From positions 1-19,868 of the forward strand of contig JABFXB010000078.1 in assembly GCA_013361975.1 (NCBI GenBank): a DNA stretch of 19,868 nucleotides, in the 5' to 3' direction. Source of the DNA: Dermatophilaceae bacterium. Lineage in GTDB: Bacteria; Actinomycetota; Actinomycetes; Actinomycetales; Dermatophilaceae. Every line of letters begins with the position of its first letter. The first letter of the stretch is position 1. Both the position numbers and the translations under genes were made by a program. Below, piece by piece: positions 1-6,335 of this stretch. The notes beneath the pieces were generated by a model. It saw nothing but the letters and a program-made list of their open reading frames with translations, was not told where the DNA came from and did no database searches.

Positions 1-565
1 CCGCTGCGGCGGCGACCTGGACGGCCGTCTGCATGGCTGTCTGGGCCGGCTTCGAGTCGTCGAAGGCGACGACAACCGGTCGCGACGGGCCAGCGTGGAC
101 CACGGACGGGCCACGCACGACCACCGCGGGGCAGTGCGCGTGCGCTGTGACGGCATACGACGTGGAACCCAGCAGCCCCGACGAGATGGTGCCGTGCCCG
201 CGCGACCCGGTGACCAGGAGATCGGCCTGCGCCGAGACGCCGACGAGCTCCGCCGAGGCGTTGCCGACAGCGCTCAGCGGGCGAACGTCCTTTGCGCTCA
301 GCTGTTCCGACGCGATGTCGACGGCCTCGGCGAGGACGCCCCGGGACAGCTCCTCGTAGGTGTGGGCGTGGACCCCTGGGTCGTACGCGCGGAAGGTCGG
401 GGTCATCGTCAGGCCCACGCAGTGGAACAGGGTGAGCGGGCGGTCGTCGCGCTTCGCGGTCTCGACCGCCCAGTCCAGGGCGAGACGCGCCCCCGGCGAC
501 CCGTCGTACCCGACGACGATGCCGTGGCTCGTGGTGGTGTCCGTCGGGCTCGCATCGGCGCCCAT
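1..565 (-). CDS. Universal stress protein, tandem UspA domains (C-terminus outside window)
   Basis: The gene reads leftward and runs off the window edge, so only 188 residues are visible. The first Usp domain begins with GIVVGYDGSPGA (residues 15-26). It carries the ATP-binding pattern G-x2-G-x9-G-[ST] at residues 120-134 (GSRG...LLGS), followed by CPAVVVRG, the usual last strand. A second Usp domain starts at about residue 163 (RPVVVAFDDSKPA), so this is the tandem-domain form common in actinobacteria. Such proteins bind ATP in the cytoplasm and are linked to dormancy, hypoxia and stress survival; the exact role here is inference. The ATG at 565-563 is chosen because GGGGAG lies a few bases upstream. 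The gene lies downstream of the Asp-box/lipoprotein unit but is separated from it by a strong hairpin at 687-722. Confidence 0.93.
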   Translation of the reverse strand, partial: MGADASPTDTTTSHGIVVGYDGSPGARLALDWAVETAKRDDRPLTLFHCVGLTMTPTFRAYDPGVHAHTYEELSRGVLAEAVDIASEQLSAKDVRPLSAVGNASAELVGVSAQADLLVTGSRGHGTISSGLLGSTSYAVTAHAHCPAVVVRGPSVVHAGPSRPVVVAFDDSKPAQTAMQTAVQVAAAA

Positions 566-670
566 CGCTCTCCCCTTCCCTGCCGGTCGGGGCCGTGTGC
601 TCCGGCCACCTCCATCGTCCCGCGCCCCGGCCGTGACGGCACCACCCTGTGACCACCCAGACACGTCACC

Positions 671-682
671 GGGATGCATCCC
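671..682. promoter_or_regulatory. 12-bp perfect palindrome GGGATGCATCCC
   Basis: GGGATGCATCCC is a perfect palindrome lying about 105 bases upstream of the Usp start codon and just beyond the lipoprotein terminator. It could be an operator for the Usp gene, but no promoter elements nearby are clear enough to support this. Confidence 0.3.
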
Positions 683-686
683 CCCA

Positions 687-722
687 GCCGGCGGCGAGCG
701 CGGGATCGCGCACGCCGCCGGC
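687..722 (-). terminator. Hairpin terminator after the lipoprotein gene
   Basis: Four bases past the lipoprotein stop, GCCGGCGGCG (687-696) pairs perfectly with CGCCGCCGGC (713-722). An inner stem GCGCG/CGCGC continues after one A-A mismatch and closes on a GGAT loop, giving 15 base pairs in total. There is no T-tract, as is common for actinobacterial terminators. Confidence 0.75.
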
Positions 723-726
723 AGGG

Positions 727-1182
727 TCACTTCCCGAGCAGGACGCTCACCGACGTGTTGCCCGTGCAGTCGGGGATCTCGCGCACCGCCCACCTGCCGC
801 GCAGGCCGTTGCCGTCGAAGTTCGACTCCGCGTCACGGTCCTCCACCTCGCCCTCCGAGGGGGTCCACCCGCGAGAGGAGTACGCCTTCTGCATGTCCGC
901 GAGGGTCTGCGCGAACGGCTTGGGCGAGACGGCTGTCACGACGGTGCGCCCTCCGGTGCGTGACTGGACACCGGTGACCACGAAGCCCGCCGGCAGCGTC
1001 GCCTGTGCCGGATATCCCGCGGGCAGGTCGACGGGCTTCGCGGCGGCGGCGCAGACCATGGCGGCGGCAGTCGAGCCCGGGGCGGTCTCGGCCATGGCCT
1101 GCTCCATCTCATCGGCGCACCCGCCGAGGAAGGCGAGCGTGGCGGCGGCTCCCACGAACGCCAGCGCGGCGGGCAGCCTCAC
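727..1182 (-). CDS. Small lipoprotein of unknown function
   Basis: A 151-residue protein with a GTG start. The N-terminus is a short lipoprotein signal: hydrophobic run to residue 18, then the lipobox LGGC (residues 19-22), so Cys22 should be lipidated and the protein tethered to the outer face of the membrane. The remainder (PAGYPAQATLPAGFVVTG, then a segment ending WAVREIP-DCTG) resembles uncharacterised actinobacterial lipoproteins; I recognise no catalytic motif. The GTG at 1182-1180 overlaps the TGA of the upstream Asp-box gene (GTGA), and a GGAGG sits seven bases before it inside that gene, so the two are translationally coupled. A role as membrane partner of the secreted Asp-box protein is inferred from this coupling only. 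Confidence 0.85.
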   Translation of the reverse strand: MRLPAALAFVGAAATLAFLGGCADEMEQAMAETAPGSTAAAMVCAAAAKPVDLPAGYPAQATLPAGFVVTGVQSRTGGRTVVTAVSPKPFAQTLADMQKAYSSRGWTPSEGEVEDRDAESNFDGNGLRGRWAVREIPDCTGNTSVSVLLGK

Positions 1183-3266
1183 CGGGTGACCTCCGTCTGC
1201 CGCCGGTTGTCCGTCTCGTCGGACTCACGGATGCGGTTGTCGGGGTCGACGACGACGGCGACCGTGTGAGTGCCCTTGGCGAGACGCACACCCGGGAAGG
1301 TCACGGTCGTCGAGCGCCCTGCTGCGAGGTCGGTCGGTGCCGTCGTGGCGACGTTGACACCGTCGACGAACAGACGGGAGGTGACGCCGGTGGCGGCCGC
1401 CTTACCGGTGTTCGCGACCGTCGCCGACGTGACGTAGAGGCCACCGGACTTCGCCACCGACATCGCCGTGGGGGTCAGGTTTGGCAGGGCGTCGTAGGCC
1501 GCGTAGAGCGTGTTGCCCGACTGCTGGCGCGCGATGGTGGCGTACGCGTCGAAGTTCTGAGCGCCACCCGGCTGCGCGCACGCCCCGGTGCACCCGTCGG
1601 CGTAGCCCACCTCGACGCGTCCGGTCTTGTCGACGGTGGCGTCCATGAAGTCGAGCAGGTTGCGGTCGTTGCCGCACGTCGTGCCGCCCGTGCAGATCGA
1701 ACCACGCTGCACCGGGTCGGTCGGCGTCGTGTCGACGGTGACCCAGCTCTTGCCGCCGTCGTAGGTCGTCGACACGTAGAGGTGCCAGTCGCCCTTGAAG
1801 CTCGTGGCGTCCTGGTAGTTGCCGGGGGTCGTCGTGCCGATGAAGGCGAACGAGGCACGGTCGTCGTCGCCGGCGACCACTGCGGGGAAGACGGTGTTGT
1901 GGATGCCGAGGCTCGCGCCGACGTTCTGGTCGTCGGTCCACGTCTTGCCCTTGTCGCGGCTCACGGCGACACGGGGCGTGCCGTCGGCGGCCTGGTAGCC
2001 CATGTAGACGGTGCCCTTGGCGCCGATGCCGACGCTGGGGTCGGAGTCGCCGGCCGTGCTCGCCGGGTCCTTGCGCACCGACCACGTGGTGCCGCCGTCC
2101 TCGGACACTGCCACGGCCTGGTTGCCGCCGCACGACTTGTTCGGCACGTAGACGGTGCCGTCGCTCGGAGCCACCTTCACGTGACCGTGGAGGCCGCCGC
2201 AGTCCAGAAGCGAGTACATCGGGACGGCCGGGCCGAACGTCACGCCGCCGTCGTGGCTCGACGCGCAGTTCGCGTCGGCGATGTCCTGGCTGCAGTAGTA
2301 CACGGCGTTGGGGTAGGTGGACGTCGGCAGTGCCCCGATGCCGTTGGGAGAGTATGGCCCCCCGCCCACGGTCTGGTGGTCGACGCCGGAGTTGAGGCCA
2401 CCGCCCTGACTGGGCGACCACGTCTTGCCGTCGTCGTCGGAGTAGCACATGAGCGACGTCTTGCCGGCGAGCTGGCTCTCGAAGACGCGACCGGTCTTCG
2501 CGTCGGTGAACCCGATCGGGTCGAGCGACGTCGAGCCGCCCGTGGCGCAGCCCTTGGCCGGCGTCGCCGAGACGTCGGCCCACGTCACCTTCGAGGGGCT
2601 GACGCTGTCGTCCCACGTCGCCTTGTACGTGTCATAGAGCGCCTGGTAGAAGGTGCCGCCCGTGGTGTGGCTGCTGCCGATCGACGGCTCGCCCGCGTCG
2701 TGCGCACGGGCGAACGACTGGGGCGCGCCGTACTGGCTGAAGGTCGGGGGCGTGGCCGTGCCGGGCGCCGGGTTGGCCGGCACGTCCGTCAGCGTCGCGG
2801 TTCCCGTGACGGTGTCGCCGAGAGGGGCGAAGGGAACGACCCTGACGGTGTAGTCGCCGCTCGTGGGCGGCACCACGATCACCTCCGGGTCGGAGGACGA
2901 GGCGGCCGACGCGACGACGGCCCCGGTGCCGTCGAGAAGGTACACGTCGAAGTCGGCGGCGGCCGTGGGCCACCCGACCTTGATCGTCAGCTGGTGGGTG
3001 TCCCCGTAGCCGCTCGGTGTGGCCACGTGAAGCGCGAAGTCGTCACACAGCTGGGGTCCGCACGTGACGTCCCCGGTGGTTCCGGTGACGTTGGGGGCGG
3101 CGAAGGGCCCTGCGCTCCACTGCACGCTCGTGCTCGTGTCGGACAGGGAACCGGAGTCCGGCGTCGCCGCGAGCGCCGGCGCGGCCGCGACGAAGCCCGC
3201 GACGAGCCCGGCAGCCGCGACGAGCGGGAGCACGCGGGAACGGTGGTGACTGGATGATCTGGGCAT
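1179..3266 (-). CDS. Secreted Asp-box (sialidase/BNR-like) beta-propeller protein with CARDB domain
   Basis: A 695-residue exported protein. The signal peptide spans residues 1-33 (charged MPRSSSHHRSR, hydrophobic core, APALA cleavage site). Residues about 60-175 resemble a bacterial pre-peptidase C-terminal (PPC) domain (FDVYLLDGTGAV, SGDYTVRVVP). A beta-propeller follows with five Asp-box repeats of the S-x-D-x-G-x-T/S-W type near residues 279 (DDGKTW), 340 (HDGGVTF), 390 (EDGGTTW), 439 (RDKGKTW) and 504 (YDGGKSW). The last 100 residues are a CARDB-type adhesion domain (LPNLTPTAM to SDETDNRR). Asp-boxes are structural and do not prove sialidase activity; I do not see an arginine triad I could assign, so exo-sialidase is only one option. 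The start at 3266 is preferred over an ATG 12 codons upstream because AGGAG lies nine bases before it and the signal peptide then starts normally. Confidence 0.9.
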   Translation of the reverse strand: MPRSSSHHRSRVLPLVAAAGLVAGFVAAAPALAATPDSGSLSDTSTSVQWSAGPFAAPNVTGTTGDVTCGPQLCDDFALHVATPSGYGDTHQLTIKVGWPTAAADFDVYLLDGTGAVVASAASSSDPEVIVVPPTSGDYTVRVVPFAPLGDTVTGTATLTDVPANPAPGTATPPTFSQYGAPQSFARAHDAGEPSIGSSHTTGGTFYQALYDTYKATWDDSVSPSKVTWADVSATPAKGCATGGSTSLDPIGFTDAKTGRVFESQLAGKTSLMCYSDDDGKTWSPSQGGGLNSGVDHQTVGGGPYSPNGIGALPTSTYPNAVYYCSQDIADANCASSHDGGVTFGPAVPMYSLLDCGGLHGHVKVAPSDGTVYVPNKSCGGNQAVAVSEDGGTTWSVRKDPASTAGDSDPSVGIGAKGTVYMGYQAADGTPRVAVSRDKGKTWTDDQNVGASLGIHNTVFPAVVAGDDDRASFAFIGTTTPGNYQDATSFKGDWHLYVSTTYDGGKSWVTVDTTPTDPVQRGSICTGGTTCGNDRNLLDFMDATVDKTGRVEVGYADGCTGACAQPGGAQNFDAYATIARQQSGNTLYAAYDALPNLTPTAMSVAKSGGLYVTSATVANTGKAAATGVTSRLFVDGVNVATTAPTDLAAGRSTTVTFPGVRLAKGTHTVAVVVDPDNRIRESDETDNRRQTEVTR

Positions 3267-3336
3267 GCGGGACAGCTCCTGGATCCGCTGGTTGGAGAAC
3301 ACCCCCGAGGCGTTCGGTCCGGTGACCGGCGAGGCG

Positions 3337-3366
3337 ACTACACGCGTACTCGCTCGCCGGGGTCAA
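3337..3366 (-). promoter_or_regulatory. Candidate housekeeping promoter for the Asp-box/lipoprotein unit
   Basis: On the minus strand TTGACC (3366-3361) is followed after 18 bases by TGTAGT (3342-3337). The -35 matches the consensus at five of six positions and the -10 at four of six. This would give a leader of about 65 bases before the start at 3266. Confidence 0.4.
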
Positions 3367-3540
3367 CGAGTCGGGCCCGGTAACGGCTACGCAGACCTTG
3401 GTCAAGAACTGGTCAGGATCTGCTGGAACCCGGCTGGGACGTGGCTGCGGCATGGCTGGGCGCTCGCTGGGAGACGACCGAGGTGACGCAGCAGACACGG
3501 CGGTTTCGCGGGAGCAGCCGGATCGGACGCGCGGGCGGCC

Positions 3541-3546
3541 TAGCGT
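3541..3546 (+). promoter_or_regulatory. -10 element TAGCGT placed for a leaderless transcript
   Basis: TAGCGT is followed by exactly six bases and then the ATG of the WS/DGAT gene. With a TANNNT -10 at this distance transcription would start at the A of the start codon. No convincing Shine-Dalgarno or -35 is visible. The same arrangement precedes two other genes in the window. Confidence 0.55.
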
Positions 3547-3552
3547 CGAAGC

Positions 3553-4935
3553 ATGACCACGGGCACGCGCCCTTCGGGTGCCGCATACCGCAGAGGTGGT
3601 GACGGTGAGGTAACCCGCCTCACGCCCAACGACCTCACCACGCTGCTCAGCGACCGGGGCCCGGCCCCGATGAACATCGCTGCGGTCCTCGTCGTCGACG
3701 GCGGCTCCCGACTGGACCCGTCGGCAGTGGTGTCGGCCCTCGACCTCGGGACACGGCGGGTGCCCCGACTGCGGCAGCGCTTGCGCGTCAGGCCCTTCGG
3801 GAGAGGGCGGCCCTACTGGCTCGACGACGACGAGTTCCTCGTCGGCAGGCACCTCGGCTTCGAGCGGGTGGACAGCACGGAGGCCCTGCTGCTGCGGATG
3901 GCCGAGCTCGCCTGTCGCCCGCTCCCCCGCGACCGTCCCCTCTGGGCCGCCCACTGGCTCAGCGGCCTGCCCGGGGGCGAGGCAGCCCTGGTCTTCGTCG
4001 CGCACCACGTCCTGACTGACGGGATCGGTGGCCTGGCGGTCCTCGGCGCCCTGGCAGACGGTGCGCCGGAGACGCCCGGCGTCCCGTCGAGCGCGCCGAC
4101 GTCCGGGCGGCCGGTGGGGCGAGGCCTGCGCGGCCCGCTCCGCACAGCCGGATCGGTGCGGCAACGACTACGCCTCCTGTGGTCAGGCCTGCACGACCTG
4201 GGTGCCCGGCGGGAACGGCCCCGTCTGTGCCCGCACACGTCGTTCAACCGGCCGACGGGCCCACGCCGCCGGGTCTCGCTGCTGGAGACCCCGCTCGGTG
4301 ACGCCATCGATGCCGCCCACCGGCACGGCGCGACCCTCAACGACGTCCTCCTCACCGCGGTGGCCGGGGCGATCGGCCGCTCCCTGGCGGATCGCGGTGA
4401 ACCGGTCGACTCGGTGGTGCTCTCGGTGCCCTACTCGTCGCGGACCTCGACGACGGCCGGCCGGCTGGGCAACGAGACCGGGGTCGTGCCGTTCCGGATC
4501 CCCGTCGAGTCCGCCTGCGAGACCGACGGCCCTGCCAGGCTCCTGCACGTCGCACAGCTCACGCGCTGGCAGCGAGGGCGGCCGCGAGCCGCCTCTGCGG
4601 CGCCGCTCGGCGTCGCCTTCCGCGCCCTCGCCCGCGTGGGGCTGCTGCAGTGGTTCGTCGACCACCAGCGACTGGTCAACTCGTTCGTCACCAACGTGCG
4701 CGGCCCCACTGCTCCGTTCACCTTCTGCGGCCGCGAGGTCACGCGAGTGCTGCCGGTCGCGGTGACGCCCGGAAACGTCGCCCTGACCTTCGACGTGCTC
4801 TCGTATGCCGGCACCCTCACCATCAGCGTGGTCACCGACCCTGACGTCGTGCCGGACCCCGGCCCCGTGACGGCACACCTGCGGGAGGAGCTCGACCTGC
4901 TGCTGGTGTCCACGAACGCTCCACCCCTCGCGTGA
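3553..4935 (+). CDS. WS/DGAT acyltransferase (wax ester synthase / diacylglycerol acyltransferase)
   Basis: A 460-residue protein, the usual length of the bifunctional WS/DGAT family, which transfers fatty acyl groups from acyl-CoA to long-chain alcohols or diacylglycerol and makes storage wax esters or triacylglycerol at the membrane. The family N-terminus appears as RLTPNDL (residues 22-28), preceded by about 20 extra residues. The catalytic HHxxxDG motif is intact as HHVLTDG at residues 151-157, after the typical PLWAAHW. The C-terminal DUF1298-like half carries NSFVTNVRGP and a conserved DVLSYAGTL segment. No signal peptide. The gene stands alone: it diverges from the Asp-box gene and is convergent, 17 bases apart, with the next gene. 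Which substrate is preferred cannot be read from the sequence. The start is supported by the leaderless -10 at 3541-3546. Confidence 0.93.
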   Translation: MTTGTRPSGAAYRRGGDGEVTRLTPNDLTTLLSDRGPAPMNIAAVLVVDGGSRLDPSAVVSALDLGTRRVPRLRQRLRVRPFGRGRPYWLDDDEFLVGRHLGFERVDSTEALLLRMAELACRPLPRDRPLWAAHWLSGLPGGEAALVFVAHHVLTDGIGGLAVLGALADGAPETPGVPSSAPTSGRPVGRGLRGPLRTAGSVRQRLRLLWSGLHDLGARRERPRLCPHTSFNRPTGPRRRVSLLETPLGDAIDAAHRHGATLNDVLLTAVAGAIGRSLADRGEPVDSVVLSVPYSSRTSTTAGRLGNETGVVPFRIPVESACETDGPARLLHVAQLTRWQRGRPRAASAAPLGVAFRALARVGLLQWFVDHQRLVNSFVTNVRGPTAPFTFCGREVTRVLPVAVTPGNVALTFDVLSYAGTLTISVVTDPDVVPDPGPVTAHLREELDLLLVSTNAPPLA

Positions 4936-4952
4936 CTCGGTGGGCTCAAGGG

Positions 4953-5396
4953 TCAGCTCGCCGCCGGTTCAGGGGCGCTGGTCAGCGGATCCGGCAGCCG
5001 GAAGACCCCGTCGCCCGTGGCGACGTGGAACCCGAGCAGCCGCACACCGTGCGCGCCGCAGAGATCGATGGCGGCCTGGTGCCACACGCGGTCGATGTCG
5101 TCGACGACGGAGCCGTGCGGTCGGCCACGCGCGACGAGGAGGGAACCCCGGCTCTCGCCGACGAGCGGCAGCACGAGCTCGAGAAGCCCGACCAGCCCGT
5201 CGGCCCCCGGATCATCGGAGACGTCGTGCAGCACGACGGGCTGGATGCCGCGATGCCGCTCGTCGCATATCATCAGCCCGACGCAGCCGTTGGCCCGATC
5301 AGCCTCACCGATGATGAGGTCGACGACGTCGCCGGCGACGACTGCATCGGTGAGGGGGATCTCGCTGGCTCGTGGTGGCAGGTCCTCGAAGGTCAT
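4953..5396 (-). CDS. Conserved hypothetical protein
   Basis: A protein of 147 residues whose family I do not recognise. It begins MTFEDLPPRASEIPLTD, has alternating hydrophobic strands (VVDLIIGEADR, GCVGLMICDE, GSLLVARG) and ends with GVRLLGFHVATGDGVFRLPDP, suggesting a small soluble alpha/beta fold. No signal peptide or membrane segment and no metal-binding cluster are visible. The ATG at 5396 is preferred over one three codons upstream (5405) because AGGA sits eight bases before it. Its stop lies 17 bases from the convergent WS/DGAT stop. A hairpin at 5479-5501 separates it from the cupredoxin gene upstream, so it probably has its own promoter, which I could not identify. Confidence 0.75.
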   Translation of the reverse strand: MTFEDLPPRASEIPLTDAVVAGDVVDLIIGEADRANGCVGLMICDERHRGIQPVVLHDVSDDPGADGLVGLLELVLPLVGESRGSLLVARGRPHGSVVDDIDRVWHQAAIDLCGAHGVRLLGFHVATGDGVFRLPDPLTSAPEPAAS

Positions 5397-5478
5397 GGCT
5401 GCCATCCTGACCGCGCCAACGCATCGCCGTCAGAGTTGTCCCCAGCCATCAGGGCGTACGCCAGTGCCGGCCGCGCCG

Positions 5479-5501
5479 CCCCGCGACGGTTGATCGCGGG
5501 G
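5479..5501 (-). terminator. Hairpin terminator after the cupredoxin gene
   Basis: CCCCGCGA (5479-5486) and TCGCGGGG (5494-5501) form a perfect 8-bp stem with a 7-base loop, about 45 bases past the cupredoxin stop on the minus strand. No T-tract follows. Confidence 0.5.
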
Positions 5502-5544
5502 GGCGAGTCTGGTGGCGTCGAAGCCGTCTGGCGTCCCCGGCGTG

Positions 5545-6123
5545 CTACTTGACCGTGAGGACGACTCGCATCCACGGGTGGATGCAGCACTGGAACAGGT
5601 AGGTGCCCGGCATGAGGTGGGCCGTGTCGAAGGCTTCCCTCGCCCCGGCGCTGACGAAGACGTTGACCGGCGAGGGCGGCTTCGGGAGGAGCCCGCCGGC
5701 CCCGTGGGTCACGCACTCCTCCGCCGGAACCGGGTTGCCGGAGGGGGCGTTGAGAAACTCGACGAACCCGCCGCCGAAGTGGTCGACCATGGTGAAGGTG
5801 TGGGTCTCGCCGCCGCGGTTGTCGAGGATGACGGGACGCCCCTCCTTGATCTTGAGCATGGACGGCTTGAAGTTCCAGGCGGCCACCTTCTGCGTGGCCT
5901 GGAGCTCGGCGATGAAGGCCTCGATGGTGGTCTTGCCGTTCTTCTTGACGCAGGCGTCGGGAGACCCGAGGAACTGGTTGAACGACGCGGGGTTGCAGTC
6001 GTCATTGATCTTGATGCGTTGAGCGCCCTGTCGCGCCGCCTCGGTCGGAACGGCGAAGGCGAGGGCGCTGAGTGCTGCGAGAGAACCGGCTGACAAGGCG
6101 ATGCTGACCTTCTTGTGCCACAT
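5545..6123 (-). CDS. Exported cupredoxin-domain (plastocyanin-like) protein
   Basis: A 192-residue protein starting MWHKKVSIALSAG, with a signal peptide to about residue 30 (TEAARQ). The C-terminal half is a single cupredoxin domain. Its probable type-1 copper ligands are His108 (ETHTFTM), and Cys179, His182 and Met185 in the C-x2-H-P-W-M motif before the final beta strand (RVVLTVK). Two further cysteines (43, 58) lie in the N-terminal part and Cys137 in a loop, and could form structural disulfides. Such proteins carry electrons or bind copper outside the cell; the partner is unknown and no copper pump, oxidase or chaperone gene is nearby. GGAG lies a few bases before the ATG at 6123, which is preferred over an upstream in-frame ATG at 6264 that would bury the signal peptide. 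Confidence 0.9.
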   Translation of the reverse strand: MWHKKVSIALSAGSLAALSALAFAVPTEAARQGAQRIKINDDCNPASFNQFLGSPDACVKKNGKTTIEAFIAELQATQKVAAWNFKPSMLKIKEGRPVILDNRGGETHTFTMVDHFGGGFVEFLNAPSGNPVPAEECVTHGAGGLLPKPPSPVNVFVSAGAREAFDTAHLMPGTYLFQCCIHPWMRVVLTVK

Positions 6124-6282
6124 GTCATCTCCACTGCGGGCGCGGGCGTCGGGTGCCGTTTGCTCTCGAGAAGAGGGCCCGCGTATGCCGCAACCCAGCA
6201 CGCTACGCCGGCGACCGACCGTGCCGCGGAAGATTGGGCAAACCCGCGTGCTGAGATGCTCCAAATCGCACCTTGCGCCCGA

Positions 6283-6288
6283 ATTATC
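6283..6288 (-). promoter_or_regulatory. Possible -10 (GATAAT) for the cupredoxin gene
   Basis: GATAAT on the minus strand matches the -10 consensus at five of six positions in an unusually AT-rich patch of an otherwise GC-rich spacer. The -35 region is poor and the leader would be about 160 bases long, so this is tentative. Confidence 0.25.
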
Positions 6289-6305
6289 CTGCGGTACCGA
6301 GGGAT

Positions 6306-6325
6306 TCGGCGCTACCGCACGCCGA
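6306..6325 (-). terminator. Possible hairpin terminator after the NERD-helicase gene
   Basis: TCGGCG (6306-6311) and CGCCGA (6320-6325) form a 6-bp stem with an 8-base loop, beginning 11 bases past the helicase stop. The stem is short and there is no T-tract. Confidence 0.4.
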
Positions 6326-6335
6326 GGTGGCTCTG

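Noticed and set aside
648..666. CRP-like half site TGTGACCACCCAGACA upstream of the Usp gene
   Set aside because: One half (TGTGA) fits, but the other matches only three of five bases, which is common by chance.
1005..3257. A 750-codon open frame on the plus strand opposite the Asp-box gene
   Set aside because: Same reason: Arg/Val/Gly/His-rich, no domain, and it lies over a minus-strand gene with a good start, signal peptide and Asp-boxes.
1179..3266. Calling the Asp-box protein an exo-sialidase
   Set aside because: Asp-boxes occur in many non-sialidase propellers and I could not place the arginine triad or the FRIP motif.
3265..3486. A 73-codon plus-strand frame in the gap between the Asp-box and WS/DGAT genes
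   Set aside because: It begins on the complement of the minus-strand start region, has no ribosome binding site, and covers the probable promoter of the Asp-box gene.
6164..6171. TCTCGAGA palindrome upstream of the cupredoxin gene
   Set aside because: Only eight bases long with no extension of the dyad on either side; expected by chance.
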